Source of the DNA: Candidatus Altimarinota bacterium
GTDB lineage: Bacteria; Patescibacteriota; Gracilibacteria; JAUYGZ01
Reading direction: 5' to 3'
Length of the DNA stretch: 64,000 bases
Assembly (NCBI GenBank): GCA_029233985.1
Contig: JARGOK010000002.1
Coordinates: forward strand, 434,001-498,000
Below, piece after piece: positions 1-9,792 of this stretch (positions within the stretch are counted from its first letter, which is position 1; the number at the start of each line of letters is the position of its first letter). A model generated the notes under the pieces. That model ran no database searches and was not told where the DNA came from. It worked only from the letters and a program-made list of their open reading frames with translations. A program made the position numbers and the translations under genes.

Positions 1-1346
1 GTGTTCACTACAATTGTTGCAATAGGTCCCAAGCTCTTGTCCAAGTGACTCTCAATAACAGTACCAATCGCTTCACGGTTTGGGTTCGCTTTCAATTCTT
101 GCATTTCTGCCAAAACCAAAATCGTATCCAAAAGATCATCAATACCGTCTCCACGTATGGCAGAAGTCTCAACAACAGGAACATTCCCTCCCCATTCTTC
201 GAGCTCTATTCCTAATTTTTGCCCAAGCTCTCCTTTAACACGCTCAGGATCAGCATTTTCTTTATCGATTTTATTTAAGGCCACAATCAACGGAACTTCT
301 GCTTCTTTCGCATGATGATATGCCTCTACAGTTTGTTCTTTTACTCCTTCATCGGCAGCTACTACAAGAATAGCCACATCAGTGACACGAGCACCACGTG
401 CACGCATAGCAGAAAATGAAGCATGACCAGGTGTATCGAGAAAAGTAATTTTCTTCTCCTTATGACCGATCTGATAAGCTCCAATATGCTGGGTAATCCC
501 ACCACTCTCACCTGCCACAACATCAGCATTTCTGATCCGGTCCAATATCTGTGTCTTCCCATGATCTACATGTCCCATGATAACAACTACAGGTGGCCGT
601 TCTTCGAGCTGTCCAGGATCATCTTCTTTGAGTAATGATTCGAGATCACCTTCCATCATTTCTTCGATCGAAGCCTCCTCACGCTTTCGCTTTACCTTCA
701 CTCCAAAATCCTGAGTGATAATATGCGCCGTTTCATAATCAATTTGTTGATTAATTGTCGCTAAAATTCCATTTTTCATCAATTCTCCAATAATTCTCGC
801 AACCGGAATACCTGTTCTTTGAGCCAAATCATTTACAGAGATCACATCTGGAAGCTCCAAAAACCCATCCTTTGTTCGGAGCACGGCTTCTTGAACACCA
901 GTATCTTTTACGGTTCCTTCGTCTGCTTCATCTTTTTTCTTCTTTTTTAATTTCTTTGAAGCATCTTTCTTTCCTGCCGTAGACTTCCGCTGAGCCTGCT
1001 TAATTTCACGCTGAAGTTTTTCTTCAAAATCATCTTCAAATTCTTCGATCTTTGTTGTTGATTCTTCACTAATAGCTATTTTATCAGGATTTTCTTGAAC
1101 ATTCCCATCTTCATCCACTTCCACTTCTTCTGCCGCAATATCTTCATTCTCATCAATATCTTCAGTCTCTTCCGCACTTTCTTCTCCGACATCTTTCAAA
1201 ATTTCTTCTTCAAGAAATGCAGCATTTTCCTCACTAATTTCTTGAGCAGATTTTGGCACATCAAGATCCAGAAAATCGATGTAATCACGCACATCAGCCA
1301 CTTTCACACCTAATTTGTCAGCAAGATCAACGAGCTTTACAGCCAT
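1..1346 (-). CDS. infB: Translation initiation factor IF-2 (3' part outside window)
   Basis: GTPase that places initiator tRNA on the 30S subunit and promotes subunit joining. The reading frame opens at ATG 1346 ([15 protein letters not shown]) and runs off the left edge after about 448 codons, so the C-terminal part is not seen. Residues 1-30 look like the small IF2_N helical domain. An acidic then Lys-rich linker (about 40-140) leads to a second IF2_N-like segment (about 165-215) and the G domain. G1 GHVDHGKT lies at 258-265, the DTPGH switch at about 304 and NKID at about 358. The start is preceded by a U/C-rich tract, not a Shine-Dalgarno site. Family assignment is certain. Confidence 0.97.
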   Translation of the reverse strand, partial: MAVKLVDLADKLGVKVADVRDYIDFLDLDVPKSAQEISEENAAFLEEEILKDVGEESAEETEDIDENEDIAAEEVEVDEDGNVQENPDKIAISEESTTKIEEFEDDFEEKLQREIKQAQRKSTAGKKDASKKLKKKKKDEADEGTVKDTGVQEAVLRTKDGFLELPDVISVNDLAQRTGIPVARIIGELMKNGILATINQQIDYETAHIITQDFGVKVKRKREEASIEEMMEGDLESLLKEDDPGQLEERPPVVVIMGHVDHGKTQILDRIRNADVVAGESGGITQHIGAYQIGHKEKKITFLDTPGHASFSAMRARGARVTDVAILVVAADEGVKEQTVEAYHHAKEAEVPLIVALNKIDKENADPERVKGELGQKLGIELEEWGGNVPVVETSAIRGDGIDDLLDTILVLAEMQELKANPNREAIGTVIESHLDKSLGPIATIVVN

Positions 1347-1468
1347 AAAAAGAAAAAAAGAAACAAAACAAAGGGTCGAGATGCAGAATACGGCATCAGA
1401 AAGCCCTTGTAAAGCAACAAAAGGGCAAATAAAGCCTTTTAAAGAAATTGTTTACAATTCGGAACATA

Positions 1469-1504
1469 CTGAATATCCTCAGTATCGTTAGTATCATCAG
1501 CATT
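1469..1504. repeat. Four tandem 9-bp units before the 1507 gene
   Basis: Four consecutive nonamers (CTGAATATC, CTCAGTATC, GTTAGTATC, ATCAGCATT) fit NTNAGYATY and end two bases before an ATG. The same consensus recurs in the signal-peptide region of yibE at 20466-20501 and, as two units, at 3181-3198. Confidence 0.75.
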
Positions 1505-1506
1505 TT

Positions 1507-1773
1507 ATGAACTCTGAAGACTCCATTTTCAATTATCTCGAGTCCGACAATCGAGATCAAAGCAAAATTCCAAAAGCAGATGAGGAAATTCCTCCTTTCA
1601 AGGCTGTATGCTGCATGAAATATGCCATCGAAAAACAGTGCAAACGATGCCCTTTTCGTCAAATAGAAGACGCTAAAGAACAAGCACAGGCTCTCAAAGA
1701 ATGCCGAGAAAAACGTCGAGGGACTTATCATTATGAAAACCTCAACATCGAGTACAATTCAAAGTATTGGTAG
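1507..1773 (+). CDS. Small Cys-containing hypothetical protein, 88 aa
   Basis: No family recognised. The 88-residue product is acidic at the N-terminus (NSEDSIFNYLESDNRDQ) and then has a CCMKYAIEKQCKRCPF segment. Its four cysteines spaced C-C-x8-C-x2-C could bind a metal. A Lys/Arg/Glu-rich helix and an aromatic tail (NSKYW) follow. It is divergent from infB across about 160 bp, and its ATG sits directly after a nonamer repeat array. The Cys pattern and the clean start favour a real gene, but no function can be given. Confidence 0.55.
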   Translation: MNSEDSIFNYLESDNRDQSKIPKADEEIPPFKAVCCMKYAIEKQCKRCPFRQIEDAKEQAQALKECREKRRGTYHYENLNIEYNSKYW

Positions 1774-1814
1774 TAATGACGACACAACGTTCATTCTGAA
1801 TAAATTCGTTAGTG

Positions 1815-1820
1815 TATAAT
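1815..1820 (+). promoter_or_regulatory. Candidate -10 box for pgi
   Basis: TATAAT lies about 75 bp before the pgi ATG in the only AT-rich gap upstream of it. No good -35 is visible at 16-18 bp. The leader also contains TTTTTAGAAATAAAAAA, a string repeated before the antiporter start at about 8100. Confidence 0.35.
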
Positions 1821-1896
1821 AAGTTAGCCATATAAACGGAAGGTGAATTCCTAACAAATCATTCTGTTTTTAGAAATAAAAAATTAAAATTTTCTC

Positions 1897-3081
1897 ATGA
1901 TTTCCCTCAAGCTCAATGCTCTCACAACCTTCCCCCTCAAAGAGGAAAACTTCGCCCACCTCGACGCTATCCCAACCCGAGACTTCACGGAATGGCTCAA
2001 GCTTCCAGAAGACCCAGACAATATCATTGAATCAATCCAAGCATTTGTAACAGAACGTAAAGGAGCCTGGGACCATATAATCGCCCTCGGAATGGGAGGA
2101 TCAGCACTTGGAATAGTAACCCTCAAACAAGCCTTTTTTCCCTTCGACGACCGACTCATAGTTATCGACAATCTAGACTCCAACACAGTCGCTCACACCC
2201 TCTCCATTATCAACCCCGAACGAACCCTGATAATGGTCATTTCAAAATCGGGTGGAACACTCGAAACCATGACGAATTACGAAGTCTTCAAGGATAAATT
2301 TACTGAAGACCAATACAAAAAAAACTTCATCGCCATCACAGATCCAACATCAGGCATTCTCCGAGATATAGTAAACAAGGACGGACTTATCAGTTTCCCT
2401 ATCCCTTCCATGGTAGGCGGCCGTTTTTCAGTCCTCACAGCTCTCGGACTCCTTCCACTGGCACTCATGGGAGGAAATCCGAAAGCACTCTTAGACGGAG
2501 CCAAAAACATGTTGGCTCGCTGTTTAAAAAAGGCAGAATCAAATCCAGCTCTCCAACTCGCCAAAGCTGCATTCAGTCTTTCTACTCAAAATGAACGACC
2601 AAAAACCATCAATTGTATCTTTTCCTATTCCGACCAACTTTTCTCTCTAGGCCTCTGGTACCAACAACTCCTCGCGGAATCGATCGGAAAAAGTACTGAA
2701 GTCGGCCTGACACCCCTAGCTCTCCGAGGTGCCAGTGACCAACACTCCGTCCTCCAACTCCTTCAAGAAGGCCCGAACGATAAACTCAACATCTTCATCG
2801 ATGTAGAAAAATCCAACCATTCTGTTTCTATCCCAGGAAAAGACTACGACATGCATCATATTCTCCGTACAGAATGTGCCGGAACAGAACAAGCCCTCCG
2901 TGAAGACAATCGACCAACACTCACCATCTCCATCCCAGAAATCAATGAACACTCTCTCGGAGAACTCTTCATGCTCTTCCAAATGCAAATAGCTCTCATA
3001 GGAGAATTCTTCCAACTCGATGCCTTTAATCAACCAGGTGTTGAAAAAAGTAAGCAAATCGTGAAAGCAGCTCTAAAGTAA
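1897..3081 (+). CDS. pgi: Glucose-6-phosphate isomerase
   Basis: Interconverts glucose-6-phosphate and fructose-6-phosphate in glycolysis, in the cytoplasm. The 394-residue protein has the GMGGSALG loop (about 65-73) and the SIS-domain phosphate-binding SKSGGTLETM (about 116-125). It also has GGRFSVLTALGLLP, the ESIGKSTEVG segment with the expected catalytic Glu, the QHSVLQLLQ His region, and a C-terminal EKSKQIV Lys. It is shorter than the E. coli enzyme, as in other compact bacterial forms. The ATG at 1897 follows a U-rich leader (AAAATTTTCTC). A strong bidirectional hairpin follows the stop. Confidence 0.96.
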   Translation: MISLKLNALTTFPLKEENFAHLDAIPTRDFTEWLKLPEDPDNIIESIQAFVTERKGAWDHIIALGMGGSALGIVTLKQAFFPFDDRLIVIDNLDSNTVAHTLSIINPERTLIMVISKSGGTLETMTNYEVFKDKFTEDQYKKNFIAITDPTSGILRDIVNKDGLISFPIPSMVGGRFSVLTALGLLPLALMGGNPKALLDGAKNMLARCLKKAESNPALQLAKAAFSLSTQNERPKTINCIFSYSDQLFSLGLWYQQLLAESIGKSTEVGLTPLALRGASDQHSVLQLLQEGPNDKLNIFIDVEKSNHSVSIPGKDYDMHHILRTECAGTEQALREDNRPTLTISIPEINEHSLGELFMLFQMQIALIGEFFQLDAFNQPGVEKSKQIVKAALK

Positions 3082-3103
3082 ATCTTCACATACATGATAA
3101 ACC

Positions 3104-3137
3104 AAAGAAGGCGAGGAAACGATTCCTCGCCTTCTTT
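3104..3137. terminator. Bidirectional hairpin terminator
   Basis: A perfect 15-bp inverted repeat (AAAGAAGGCGAGGAA / TTCCTCGCCTTCTTT) with an ACGA loop lies between the convergent pgi and lipoprotein genes. It belongs to the GGCGAGGA hairpin family seen at 24480, 36224 and 60320. Confidence 0.85.
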
Positions 3138-3156
3138 CAAGATCATTACAACTTTT

Positions 3157-3441
3157 TTACATACCCATCGCCGTCTTACATTCAGCATTCTGAGCATTAT
3201 CTTCAGGAATTCGATCACATACCGATACATCATCAGATTCAATAGCCACTCCGATCAAACAGCTATATCCTGTGTCAGCATCGACCAATTCTCCGATTTC
3301 CTGACAATCCTGGATCGTCAAAGGCCCCAAATCTTCTTCAGCAACAGGTTCAATTTCTACAGAACCCGAATCAGACCCCATACAAGCCATCAATGAGAAG
3401 GAAAACAACAAGACAAAAGAAAGCGAAAGAAAACGTTTCAT
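3157..3441 (-). CDS. Small secreted lipoprotein, 94 aa
   Basis: Function unknown. It has a lipoprotein signal peptide (MKRFLSLSFVLLFSFSLMAC) with lipobox LMAC and Cys20 as the lipidated residue, followed by an acidic mature part. The mature part has four more Cys (DCQEI, YSCLIG, VCDRI, AECKT), which could form two disulfides outside the membrane. It is convergent with pgi and shares its terminator hairpin. Two copies of the NTNAGYATY nonamer fall in the 3' end of the gene and encode QNAQNAE. Confidence 0.75.
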   Translation of the reverse strand: MKRFLSLSFVLLFSFSLMACMGSDSGSVEIEPVAEEDLGPLTIQDCQEIGELVDADTGYSCLIGVAIESDDVSVCDRIPEDNAQNAECKTAMGM

Positions 3442-3630
3442 AACAATAAATTAAGAATACATCAGTAATAAAAGATTATTAAGGAAGGTGCAAGCGTAAA
3501 ACAATCACCTCAATATGATGGAGAAGGTATTCAAGCAAGAAATACGATACATAAAACAAAAAAACTCTTCAGTAATTTCAGACACAGAAGAATATTCATG
3601 TAGGATACAAAAGGTTCAATAAACATCCAT

Positions 3631-4041
3631 ATGAAACACCTTCTTCTCTCCATCATCATCCTAGGAGTCACAACAAGCTGCACTTCTCATGAATCAACAT
3701 CAAAAAACACAACAATCATGAACAATACTGCCTTTGAAAATTTTTCTGGCATAGATGTGAAAAACTTCATAAACCTCTATGAAACAAGCGAATATACCCT
3801 GATTGATATCAGAACTCTTGAAGAAATAAATAAAGGAAAAATCAAAAACACAGCCTTAGAGATAGATTTTTATGCAGAAACCTTCAAAAACGACATCAAT
3901 AGCCTCGACAAAAGTAAAAAATACCTCGTCTACTGCCGAAGTGGAAACCGATCTGGCAAAACCATGAGCCTTATGAAAGAACTCAATTTTGAAAATGCCT
4001 ATCATCTCAGTGGAGGAATTATGGCGTACGAAAATCAGTAA
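3631..4041 (+). CDS. Rhodanese-like lipoprotein
   Basis: Predicted extracytoplasmic single-domain rhodanese (sulfurtransferase fold), 136 aa. Residues 1-17 are a signal peptide with lipobox TTSC. The rhodanese domain runs from about 38 with LIDIRTLEEINKGKI and reaches the active loop YCRSGNRSG, which holds the persulfide-forming Cys and the usual CRSGxRS form. GGIMAYENQ closes the domain. The sulfur acceptor is unknown. It stands alone, with the efflux operon starting 90 bp downstream. Confidence 0.9.
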   Translation: MKHLLLSIIILGVTTSCTSHESTSKNTTIMNNTAFENFSGIDVKNFINLYETSEYTLIDIRTLEEINKGKIKNTALEIDFYAETFKNDINSLDKSKKYLVYCRSGNRSGKTMSLMKELNFENAYHLSGGIMAYENQ

Positions 4042-4133
4042 TAGTCCATAGAGATTATGGCTTCATTAAAAAAACTGCACCATTGAAGAAATGGCATATT
4101 CATGGTAAAATAAAAGGATATAAAAAATAAATT

Positions 4134-6074
4134 ATGACTGAAATTTGGAAGAAAATAGGTCAATGGATACTTGTTATTTTAAGTATATTTATTCTCATTG
4201 GTGGATGTCAGTATCTCTTAAATGGTAATAATGGTGATTATTCTGAAGCCATTGTAGAAAAAAGAAATCTCAATACGACGGTATCTGTCTCAGGAAAAGT
4301 AGTTCCTTCAGAAAAAGCTGAACTCGCATTTGAAGAATCAGGACGTGTGAGTATCATTCACACCGCTATTGGTAATCTTATTCGAATTGGAGATCCAATC
4401 ATCACCCTTGAAAACCAAGATAAAAAAGCCGATCTTGCTGAAGCAAATGCAAGATTACAAAGCCAAAAAGCACAACTCCAACAATTTCGAGCTTCTCTAA
4501 AAACAGAACAAGCAAAGCTAGCTGAACTCAATAGTGGAACTCGACCTGAAGAACTCGAAATTGCTGAAACAGAAAAAGGAAATGCAGAAAAAATAGTAAA
4601 AGACAAACAACAGATTTTCAAAGAACAACAAGAAATTAGTCGAACAAAAAAAGAAAAAGATGAAAAATCTATTGCAGATGCTCAAGAAAATTACGATAGC
4701 GTGGTAGATCAAAATTCAATAGCAAATAAAAACATGTATAGCGATATTCCTCTTTTAGTTCAAGAAACAATAAATTCAACCATTTCTGCAGTCATTACCA
4801 AAACAGGAAATATATACAGGTCAAACAATCCAAACGCTTCGAACAGCCAACTCGCTGAAGGATCAGACTACACAGCAAATTTCCGAATACCAGATGGTCA
4901 ATTTCCATTAGAAATAATTGCCAACACAAAAAAGAAAGCTGCTTTACGATACAACAACGAACTACAAGAAGAATTATCAAAAATCTCAGAATCCAGTACA
5001 TATACCGAAAAAGAAGCACTTTTGATTCAAGCTGAAAAAGTCCTCAAAACATCTCTCGAATTTTTACAAGTCACGAAAAACCTTTTAGCAGTCGCCAATA
5101 ATGAAGAGCAGTCCGATCTTGTTTCTACTTTCAGATCAGCTGCCAACGAAGCAGCCATAGATATCACATCCAAATTAAATCAAGTTGAAAACCAAGAACA
5201 GCTTATTCGAACACAAAGAAATGAAAACCAAAATCGTCTCATTGCTGCTCAAGAAAAACTAAATGCTGCAAAAAATAGCCTGGAAATAACAGTAATAACA
5301 ACACAACAAGATCTCTCAAATGCAGAATCAAATATTAACACTGCAGAAAACACATTAAAAAGTGCTGCGAAAGAGCTCAATTTAAAACTTGCTGGTGCTC
5401 GACAAGAACAACTTGATGCTCAAGAAGCACTTGTAGAAGAACGTCGGGCAAACCTAAGTTTTCAACAAGCAAAGATCGAAGAATCTGAAGCGGAAGTGCT
5501 TCGAAAAGAAGCTGATTTAGAAAAAACAGTACTTCGCTCCCCTATCGATGGAATTATTTCAAAGCAAGATACAGAACGAGGAGAAATTATTGCAGCAAAC
5601 ACAGTAATTGCCGGAGTATTATCAGAAGATAATTTTGAAATTGAAGTCAATATACCAGAAATAAATATCGCATCACTTGAAGTAGAACAAACTGCTCTTG
5701 TTACACTAGATGCATATGGAAAAGATATTAAATTTGAGGCAATTATTTCTCACATTGACCCTGCTGAAACACTTATCGATGATGTACCAAATTATGAAAT
5801 ATCGCTCACATTCCTAAAAAAAGACGAACGTATACGATCTGGAATGACAGCAAACGTTACCTTGATATCTGCAGAAAAAGAAAACGTACTCACAGTTCCT
5901 CAACGTGCCGTCTATCAAGATGGAGAAGAACTCTATGTGTTCCGCAAAACAGAAAAAAATGATCGTGAAAAAGTCATCATCGAATCATCTTTTGTGAGCA
6001 CAGATGGATATCGAATGATAACCAAAGGGCTATCAGAAAATGACATGGTAATAATCCCTTACGGAAACGAATGA
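4134..6074 (+). CDS. HlyD/MacA-type membrane fusion protein of an ABC efflux system
   Basis: Periplasmic adaptor that links the following ABC permease to the outside. It is 646 aa, with a membrane anchor at about 8-25 that ends in LIGGC, so it may also be lipidated. A barrel-sandwich half follows (TVSVSGKVVPSEKAELAF to IRIGDPIITLENQDKKADLAEA, about 48-105). A very long Gln/Ala/Glu-rich coiled coil spans about 105-465. The second lipoyl half is LRSPIDGIISKQDTERGEII (about 467), then the beta-barrel and membrane-proximal domains. The hairpin is longer than in usual MacA. The stop overlaps the permease start (ATGA at 6071), showing translational coupling. Confidence 0.9.
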   Translation: MTEIWKKIGQWILVILSIFILIGGCQYLLNGNNGDYSEAIVEKRNLNTTVSVSGKVVPSEKAELAFEESGRVSIIHTAIGNLIRIGDPIITLENQDKKADLAEANARLQSQKAQLQQFRASLKTEQAKLAELNSGTRPEELEIAETEKGNAEKIVKDKQQIFKEQQEISRTKKEKDEKSIADAQENYDSVVDQNSIANKNMYSDIPLLVQETINSTISAVITKTGNIYRSNNPNASNSQLAEGSDYTANFRIPDGQFPLEIIANTKKKAALRYNNELQEELSKISESSTYTEKEALLIQAEKVLKTSLEFLQVTKNLLAVANNEEQSDLVSTFRSAANEAAIDITSKLNQVENQEQLIRTQRNENQNRLIAAQEKLNAAKNSLEITVITTQQDLSNAESNINTAENTLKSAAKELNLKLAGARQEQLDAQEALVEERRANLSFQQAKIEESEAEVLRKEADLEKTVLRSPIDGIISKQDTERGEIIAANTVIAGVLSEDNFEIEVNIPEINIASLEVEQTALVTLDAYGKDIKFEAIISHIDPAETLIDDVPNYEISLTFLKKDERIRSGMTANVTLISAEKENVLTVPQRAVYQDGEELYVFRKTEKNDREKVIIESSFVSTDGYRMITKGLSENDMVIIPYGNE

Positions 6075-7330
6075 AAAAGTTCACATCAGTTCGAGTAGGA
6101 TTCTTTCTGGCATATCGACAAGTCATAAGAGGAAGCCTATGGACCAACACCCTGATTATCTCAGTAATGTTTTTAACTTTTCTTAATTTAGTCGTGGTAA
6201 GTGGGATTCTCGTTGGACTCATACAAGGATCAAGCCAAGAAAGTCAGTTAAAGTACTCTGGAGATATTATTATTTCAAACCTTCCAACAAAAAACTACAT
6301 CGAAAATAGTCAGAGAATTATGAGTACATTGGAAACAATTCCTGAAATTGAAGCATTCACATCTCGATATCTAGAAGGAGGGACAATTCAAGCAAATTAC
6401 AAAGAAAAAACAAATAATGCCGAAAGACAAGATGAAGCAGGTACACAAATTGCAGGTATAGATCCTCGAAAAGAAAATCTAGTGACGAATATTTCTGGTG
6501 AAATGTTTGAAGGGGAATTTTTGAGGTCAGATGAAGAAAACTTTATTGTTTTAGGAAGTAGTCTTCTCAAAGAATACGCTCGAGGAGAAGCTCCCGGCTT
6601 TGATACATTAGAAAAAGTAAGAGTAGGAGACAAAGTCCGAGTGAAAGTGGGAAATTCAAGTAAAGAATTTACTATAAAAGGGATCTTAAAGAGCAAAGAA
6701 GGAAATCTCGACCGACGTGCGTTTATTATTGATAGAGAACTTCGAAAACTCATTGGCAGATCAGACTTTAATGTCGATGAAATCGCCATTAAATTGAAAG
6801 ATATTCCAGGAATAACTGCTCATGGATTCAAAAACTCATTACAAAACCTCAACTTTGAAGAGTTTGCAACTATTCAAACCTATAAAGAAGCTCAAGGACA
6901 GTTTTTAGAAGACATTGCTTTTACATTTGGAGTTTTAGGAAATGTTATTGGTTCCATTGGCCTTGCGGTCGCATCGATAACTATTTTTATTATCATTTTC
7001 ATAAACGCCATAACTCGCAGGAAATATATTGGAATTCTAAAAGGAATTGGAATTCAGGGTATTGCAATAGAACTTTCTTATGTATTTCAATCTCTTTTTT
7101 ATGCCATTATCGGCACTACTTTAGGAGTATTAGTGATCTATTTTTTCCTCATACCCTATATCGATCTCAATCCTATCGATTTTCCTTTTAGTGATGGGAT
7201 CCTCTACGCACCAGCTGAAGACACAGCAATAAAAGCCGCCATTCTTCTTTGTACAACCATGATCGCTGGATATATCCCTGCAAAAATGATTATTCGAAGA
7301 AATACTTTAGATGCTATTTTAGGACGCTAA
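6071..7330 (+). CDS. MacB/FtsX-family ABC transporter permease
   Basis: Membrane subunit of the efflux pump, 419 aa. It has one N-terminal membrane segment (about 27-52), a large extracytoplasmic MacB periplasmic core domain (about 55-285; GEFLRSDEENFIVLGSSLLKEYA is typical), and three C-terminal membrane segments. These include an FtsX-like GNVIGSIGLAVASITIFIIIF stretch (about 293-325) and RRKYIGILKGIGIQG. The ATP-binding subunit is encoded separately 2 bp downstream. The substrate cannot be read from the sequence. Confidence 0.9.
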   Translation: MKKFTSVRVGFFLAYRQVIRGSLWTNTLIISVMFLTFLNLVVVSGILVGLIQGSSQESQLKYSGDIIISNLPTKNYIENSQRIMSTLETIPEIEAFTSRYLEGGTIQANYKEKTNNAERQDEAGTQIAGIDPRKENLVTNISGEMFEGEFLRSDEENFIVLGSSLLKEYARGEAPGFDTLEKVRVGDKVRVKVGNSSKEFTIKGILKSKEGNLDRRAFIIDRELRKLIGRSDFNVDEIAIKLKDIPGITAHGFKNSLQNLNFEEFATIQTYKEAQGQFLEDIAFTFGVLGNVIGSIGLAVASITIFIIIFINAITRRKYIGILKGIGIQGIAIELSYVFQSLFYAIIGTTLGVLVIYFFLIPYIDLNPIDFPFSDGILYAPAEDTAIKAAILLCTTMIAGYIPAKMIIRRNTLDAILGR

Positions 7331-7332
7331 CT

Positions 7333-8019
7333 ATGATTACAGCAAAAAACATCAAGCGATCATTCAACGATGGACAACGAGAACTCGAAGTACTCAAAGG
7401 CATCGATGTAACAATCACAAAAGGAGAATTTGTAGCTATTATTGGTCGATCTGGAGCAGGAAAAAGCACACTTCTCTATCAGTTAAGTTTATTAGACAGA
7501 CCAACTGCAGGAAATGTCATCTTAGATAAAAAACAAACCGCCACACTTTCAGACAATGAAAGAACTCAATTTCGATTAGAAAACTTGGGATACGTTTTTC
7601 AAGACTATGCGCTTATTCCTGATCTCACGGCAGAAGAAAACATCATCGTTCCGATGCTCATGAAAGGGATGGAAAAAACGGAAGCATTACAAAAAGCTCT
7701 TAAAGCTATGAATCAAGTAGGACTAAAAGACCGTGTCAAAAACCTTCCTTCAGAGTTATCCGGCGGAGAACAACAACGTGTTAGCGTAGCACGAGCGTTT
7801 GCCGATGAACCAAAAATTATTTTTGCAGACGAACCAACCGCAAACCTTGATAGCGCAAGTGCAAAAATGGTTCTAGATGTATTCTTAGACCTCCACAAAG
7901 CAGGGAACACCATTGTAATGGTCACGCATGAAATGGAATATGCAAGGCTCTCAGAGAGAATTATCACGCTCAAAGACGGCCTTATTTACTCCGATAAAAA
8001 GGTTTCAAAAAAGAAATAG
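7333..8019 (+). CDS. ABC transporter ATP-binding protein (MacB/LolD type)
   Basis: Cytoplasmic ATPase that drives the permease encoded just upstream. It is 228 aa from ATG 7333; an earlier in-frame start at 7249 would lie inside the permease gene and lacks family support. It has Walker A GRSGAGKST, a Q-loop in VFQDYALIPDLTAEENI, signature LSGGEQQRVSVARA, Walker B IIFADEPTANLD and H-loop VTHEMEYA. With the two genes before it, it forms a complete three-gene efflux operon. Confidence 0.94.
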   Translation: MITAKNIKRSFNDGQRELEVLKGIDVTITKGEFVAIIGRSGAGKSTLLYQLSLLDRPTAGNVILDKKQTATLSDNERTQFRLENLGYVFQDYALIPDLTAEENIIVPMLMKGMEKTEALQKALKAMNQVGLKDRVKNLPSELSGGEQQRVSVARAFADEPKIIFADEPTANLDSASAKMVLDVFLDLHKAGNTIVMVTHEMEYARLSERIITLKDGLIYSDKKVSKKK

Positions 8020-8120
8020 AGTTGCTCGCAAAAATAATCAGTTCTTTTCACATTTGGAGATAAAAGCTCATTGATCTATGATGTATAACACCTCTGAGAT
8101 TTTTAGAAATAAAAAAAACA

Positions 8121-9731
8121 ATGAACACTCTTATCTCTATAATAATACTTACTGCTTCAATTGCCCTTTTCTTAAACCTCTTTTTTAAGAAAGTAAATAT
8201 TCATTCAATTATTGGATATATCATTGCTGGAGCCATCATCAGCTATGTATTTGATTTCCAAAACACCAGCAGTGAAATGTTGAGCATTATTGCAGAGTTT
8301 GGAATTGCCTTCTTGATGTTTAGCATCGGCTTGGAATTTTCGATCAATAAATTAAAAACGATCAAAAAAGAAGTTTTTGTCTATGGATCCTTGCAGGTTG
8401 TATCCACAGCATTATTTTTTTATGTCATCGCGTATTCACTCTTTCATTTAAATCACGCGATCTCTCTTATTATCAGTTTAGCTTTAGCATTGTCATCTAC
8501 AGCTATTGTCCTGAAACTCCTCAATGACAGTGGTAAAATCTATAAAACATATGGGAAAAACACAGTTGGAGTACTTCTTTTTCAGGATATGGCTGTCATC
8601 CCAATTATGCTAATGATCACTATATTGGCAAGTTCACAAAGCAATGTAAATGAACTCCTCTTTGGGACACTCTTGAATGCTCTTACACTCCTCGGAGTTT
8701 TCTTTGTCTTGGGGCAATATATTCTGCCTAAGTTTTTTGACATGGTCACAAGCACCAAATCAGATGAATTATTTATCACTTCTATACTTCTCTTGGTCAT
8801 TGGTTCTGCTCAATTTGCACATATTTTAGGGTTTTCATACTCACTCGGTACCTTTATCGCTGGTATGGTTATTGCCAAAACAAATTATAAATATCAAATC
8901 GAAGCAGATCTCATTCCTTTTCGAGACTTACTCCTAGGTATATTTTTTATCTCAGTAGGAATGCAGCTTGATGTTGCTGTTATCCCAAATAATATCGTCC
9001 TAATACTTAGTCTACTCATTGGTATTATTTTAAGCAAAGCAATCATTGTTTTTGCAGTTATCCGTCTCTTTCATACTTCCCAGATATCCTTTAAAACAGC
9101 TATTATTTTAGCTCAAGCTGGTGAGTTTTCTTTCGTTATTTTCGAATTAGCAAAAATTAATGGTTTATCACTCGACACACAAATGAGCCAAGTGATTATG
9201 GCAGTGATTATCTTTTCAATGCTGTTGACACCATTTATGTTTAATAATCTAAACAACATAAGTGGGTTTTTTCTTGAAAAAATCAAGGACGAAGGCAAAA
9301 TATTAGGAGAAGAAGATATTAGTGGTCACATCCTTGTTTGTGGCTATGGAGGATTAGGACAAAAACTTGTCAGCAAGCTTAAAGAACTAAATATTCCCTA
9401 CCTCGCTATCGAACGCGACCGAAAACTCATCAAAAAATCAATAGAACAAGGAAATAATGTTTTGTATGGCAACGCCAGTAAAAAAAACCTCTTAGAAAGA
9501 GCAAACATCCATAAAGCAAAAGCTATCATCATTGCTATGAGTAATGACAAAAACATCCAAATGGTCACTCAAGCAATCCACCAAACTGCACCAAATGCTA
9601 CAGTCCTTGCTCGTGCTGCCAACAATTATCAAAAAGCTGAATTAGAAAACAGCAACGTCAATTTCATTGTTGACAATATGGAGATCACGGCTAATTCATT
9701 TCTCGAATACATTTCAAATGAAGTAAATTGA
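8121..9731 (+). CDS. CPA2-family cation/proton antiporter with RCK (TrkA-N) domain
   Basis: Integral membrane Na+ or K+/H+ antiporter of the Kef/CPA2 class, 536 aa. About 12 membrane segments fill residues 1-375; GFSYSLGTFIAGMVIAKT and FRDLLLGIFFISVGMQL are typical of the family. A C-terminal Rossmann TrkA-N domain starts at about 397 with HILVCGYGGLGQKLVSKL and an acidic IERD after beta-2, fitting NAD(H) regulation. The gene ends in TGA, which argues against UGA recoding. It is a single-gene unit behind a U-rich leader that shares TTTTTAGAAATAAAAAA with pgi. Confidence 0.92.
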   Translation: MNTLISIIILTASIALFLNLFFKKVNIHSIIGYIIAGAIISYVFDFQNTSSEMLSIIAEFGIAFLMFSIGLEFSINKLKTIKKEVFVYGSLQVVSTALFFYVIAYSLFHLNHAISLIISLALALSSTAIVLKLLNDSGKIYKTYGKNTVGVLLFQDMAVIPIMLMITILASSQSNVNELLFGTLLNALTLLGVFFVLGQYILPKFFDMVTSTKSDELFITSILLLVIGSAQFAHILGFSYSLGTFIAGMVIAKTNYKYQIEADLIPFRDLLLGIFFISVGMQLDVAVIPNNIVLILSLLIGIILSKAIIVFAVIRLFHTSQISFKTAIILAQAGEFSFVIFELAKINGLSLDTQMSQVIMAVIIFSMLLTPFMFNNLNNISGFFLEKIKDEGKILGEEDISGHILVCGYGGLGQKLVSKLKELNIPYLAIERDRKLIKKSIEQGNNVLYGNASKKNLLERANIHKAKAIIIAMSNDKNIQMVTQAIHQTAPNATVLARAANNYQKAELENSNVNFIVDNMEITANSFLEYISNEVN

Positions 9732-9792
9732 AATTCAAAGAAAATTAAGAAAAGAACAATAGCTTCTATAATGAATTGCAATCAAATACCAT

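Noticed and set aside
1396-1731. 111-aa minus-strand frame upstream of infB
   Set aside because: Mostly the shadow of the 88-aa plus-strand gene and of the infB leader; Phe/Leu-rich, no family.
8100-8120. Shared TTTTTAGAAATAAAAAA before pgi and the antiporter as a regulatory site
   Set aside because: Only two copies, AT-rich, and at different distances from the -10-like boxes; could be chance in AT-rich leaders.
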